Of a DNA stretch of 64,000 bases, positions 63,560 to 64,000 are shown in pieces; positions within the stretch are counted from its first letter, which is position 1, and every line of letters starts with the position of its first letter. Below the pieces are notes generated by a model. It was not told the DNA's origin. It ran no database searches and saw nothing but the letters and a program-made list of their open reading frames with translations. The position numbers and the translations under genes are program-made. Location: positions 5,890,001 to 5,954,000 of the forward strand of contig OZ242366.1 in assembly GCA_965208945.1 (NCBI GenBank), read 5' to 3'. The DNA comes from JAPPLB01 sp965208945 (GTDB taxonomy: Bacteria > Acidobacteriota > Terriglobia > Bryobacterales > UBA6623).

Positions 63560-64000
63560 TCAGGGCCGGTTCACACGCCGCACGAAGATAAATCGTTGGC
63601 CGTCCGAAGTGACGTCGTACTTGTGCAGCCAGGGGGCTTCGTCCTGGAAGTTGCCGCGCGTACTCGAAAACGTAAACAGCTTCTTGGCGTCGCCATGGCT
63701 GAAACCGCCCTCCGTCTCGACGGGGACGGAAACGATCGTGTCCTGGCCCATGATGTAGAAGAGTTCCTTGCCGTCCCCGCGCCAGCGAGGCTGTCCCCCT
63801 CCGCCGGCCCAGCCGCTGGCGAGTTCGCGTGACACCTTCCACTTTTTTGCCGGGTTCGCTGTCTCACAAACGAACACCTCCCACAAACCGGCCTCGTTCG
63901 ACGAGTAGGCGAAGTACGTCCCGTCGGGTGAGAACTTGCCCCCATCGGCCCAAACTCCCGGTGTCTTGGGAATAAACGACGAGACAGCGCCGCTTTCCAG
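63560..64000 (-). CDS. PD40/TolB-like propeller protein, C-terminal end (partial)
   Basis: 147 residues visible; the gene enters from beyond the right edge. WADGGKFSPDGTYFAYSSNEAGLWEVFV and GGGQPRWRGDGKELFYI are WD40-like PD40 blades (x-P-x-W/F-S-P-D-G pattern). The last blade ends DVTSDGQRFIFVRRVNRP. In Acidobacteriota such C-termini often belong to Ser/Thr kinases or winged-helix regulators fused to a propeller, but the N-terminus is not visible. Confidence 0.82.
   Translation of the reverse strand: MESGAVSSFIPKTPGVWADGGKFSPDGTYFAYSSNEAGLWEVFVCETANPAKKWKVSRELASGWAGGGGQPRWRGDGKELFYIMGQDTIVSVPVETEGGFSHGDAKKLFTFSSTRGNFQDEAPWLHKYDVTSDGQRFIFVRRVNRP

Overview
This 64 kb window is GC-rich chromosomal DNA from a Gram-negative bacterium, most likely an Acidobacteriota (Solibacter/Bryobacter-like or a related class). 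That placement is inferred from gene content: an Oar-type TonB-dependent receptor with an N-terminal carboxypeptidase-regulatory-like domain, an ASPIC/UnbV FG-GAP protein beside long TPR proteins, NHL-repeat and PD40 propeller proteins, a sialate-esterase-like SGNH protein, and many exported or lipoprotein enzymes. No rRNA is present, so the placement is not proven. One tRNA, tRNA-Ser(GGA), is present.

Layout. 1-0.8 kb: the N-terminal part of an NHL-repeat protein. 1.76-5.7 kb: tRNA-Ser, a sialate O-acetylesterase-like protein, asd and an M20 deacylase (lysine/DAP pathway flavour). 6.3-9.3 kb: the SAM cycle genes metK and ahcY (ahcY carries a one-base frameshift) and a small YtxH-like protein. 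9.3-18.3 kb: PhoD-like phosphatase, CYTH protein, polyprenyl diphosphate synthase, TatD, two overlapping thymidylate-kinase-like genes, glyA and a class-C beta-lactamase-fold hydrolase. 18.7-22.5 kb: a heat-shock block (two Hsp20 genes, clpB). 22.5-24.1 kb: an intact IS1182-type element. 24.3-27.2 kb: glnB-glnD nitrogen signalling. 27.6-30.6 kb: TIM-barrel epimerase, SDR and citrate synthase. 30.8-34.8 kb: ybbP-ybbA-tesA-like cluster. 34.9-41.8 kb: enolase-superfamily protein plus a triple-RidA lipoprotein, a small membrane-anchored protein, quinone oxidoreductase, an exported PCMT and an amidohydrolase lipoprotein. 41.9-43.9 kb: a repeat-dense island with an orphan Mu gp27-like gene. 43.9-48.9 kb: RRM protein, D-aminoacylase and a translationally coupled pair, an exported aldo/keto-reductase-like protein and a tetraheme cytochrome c fused to a SUMF1-like domain. 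49.8-53 kb: TonB receptor. 53.2-54.6 kb: an IS110/IS1111 element. 54.7-61.2 kb: SGNH-TPR protein, UnbV protein and a TPR protein. 62.6-63.2 kb: STAS protein. The right edge holds the C-terminus of a PD40 propeller protein.

The most striking feature is a family of about 177-200 bp MITE-like elements, called repeat A here. There are 13 copies, with CCTGCATTTCTCACCAC-type inverted ends and 4 bp YTAR (CTAG, CTAA or TTAA) direct repeats. One copy sits inside another repeat (B) and the filled and empty sites can be compared by eye. One copy is split by the IS110/IS1111 element inside a small central palindrome. One copy has an IS1182 element inserted exactly in its CTAG end. Three copies lie on the stop codons of clpB, gltA and a STAS gene. 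Second in interest is the two-gene operon at 46.4-48.9 kb. Its aldo/keto-reductase-fold protein appears to have lost most catalytic residues, and it is coupled to a multiheme cytochrome/SUMF1-like fusion.
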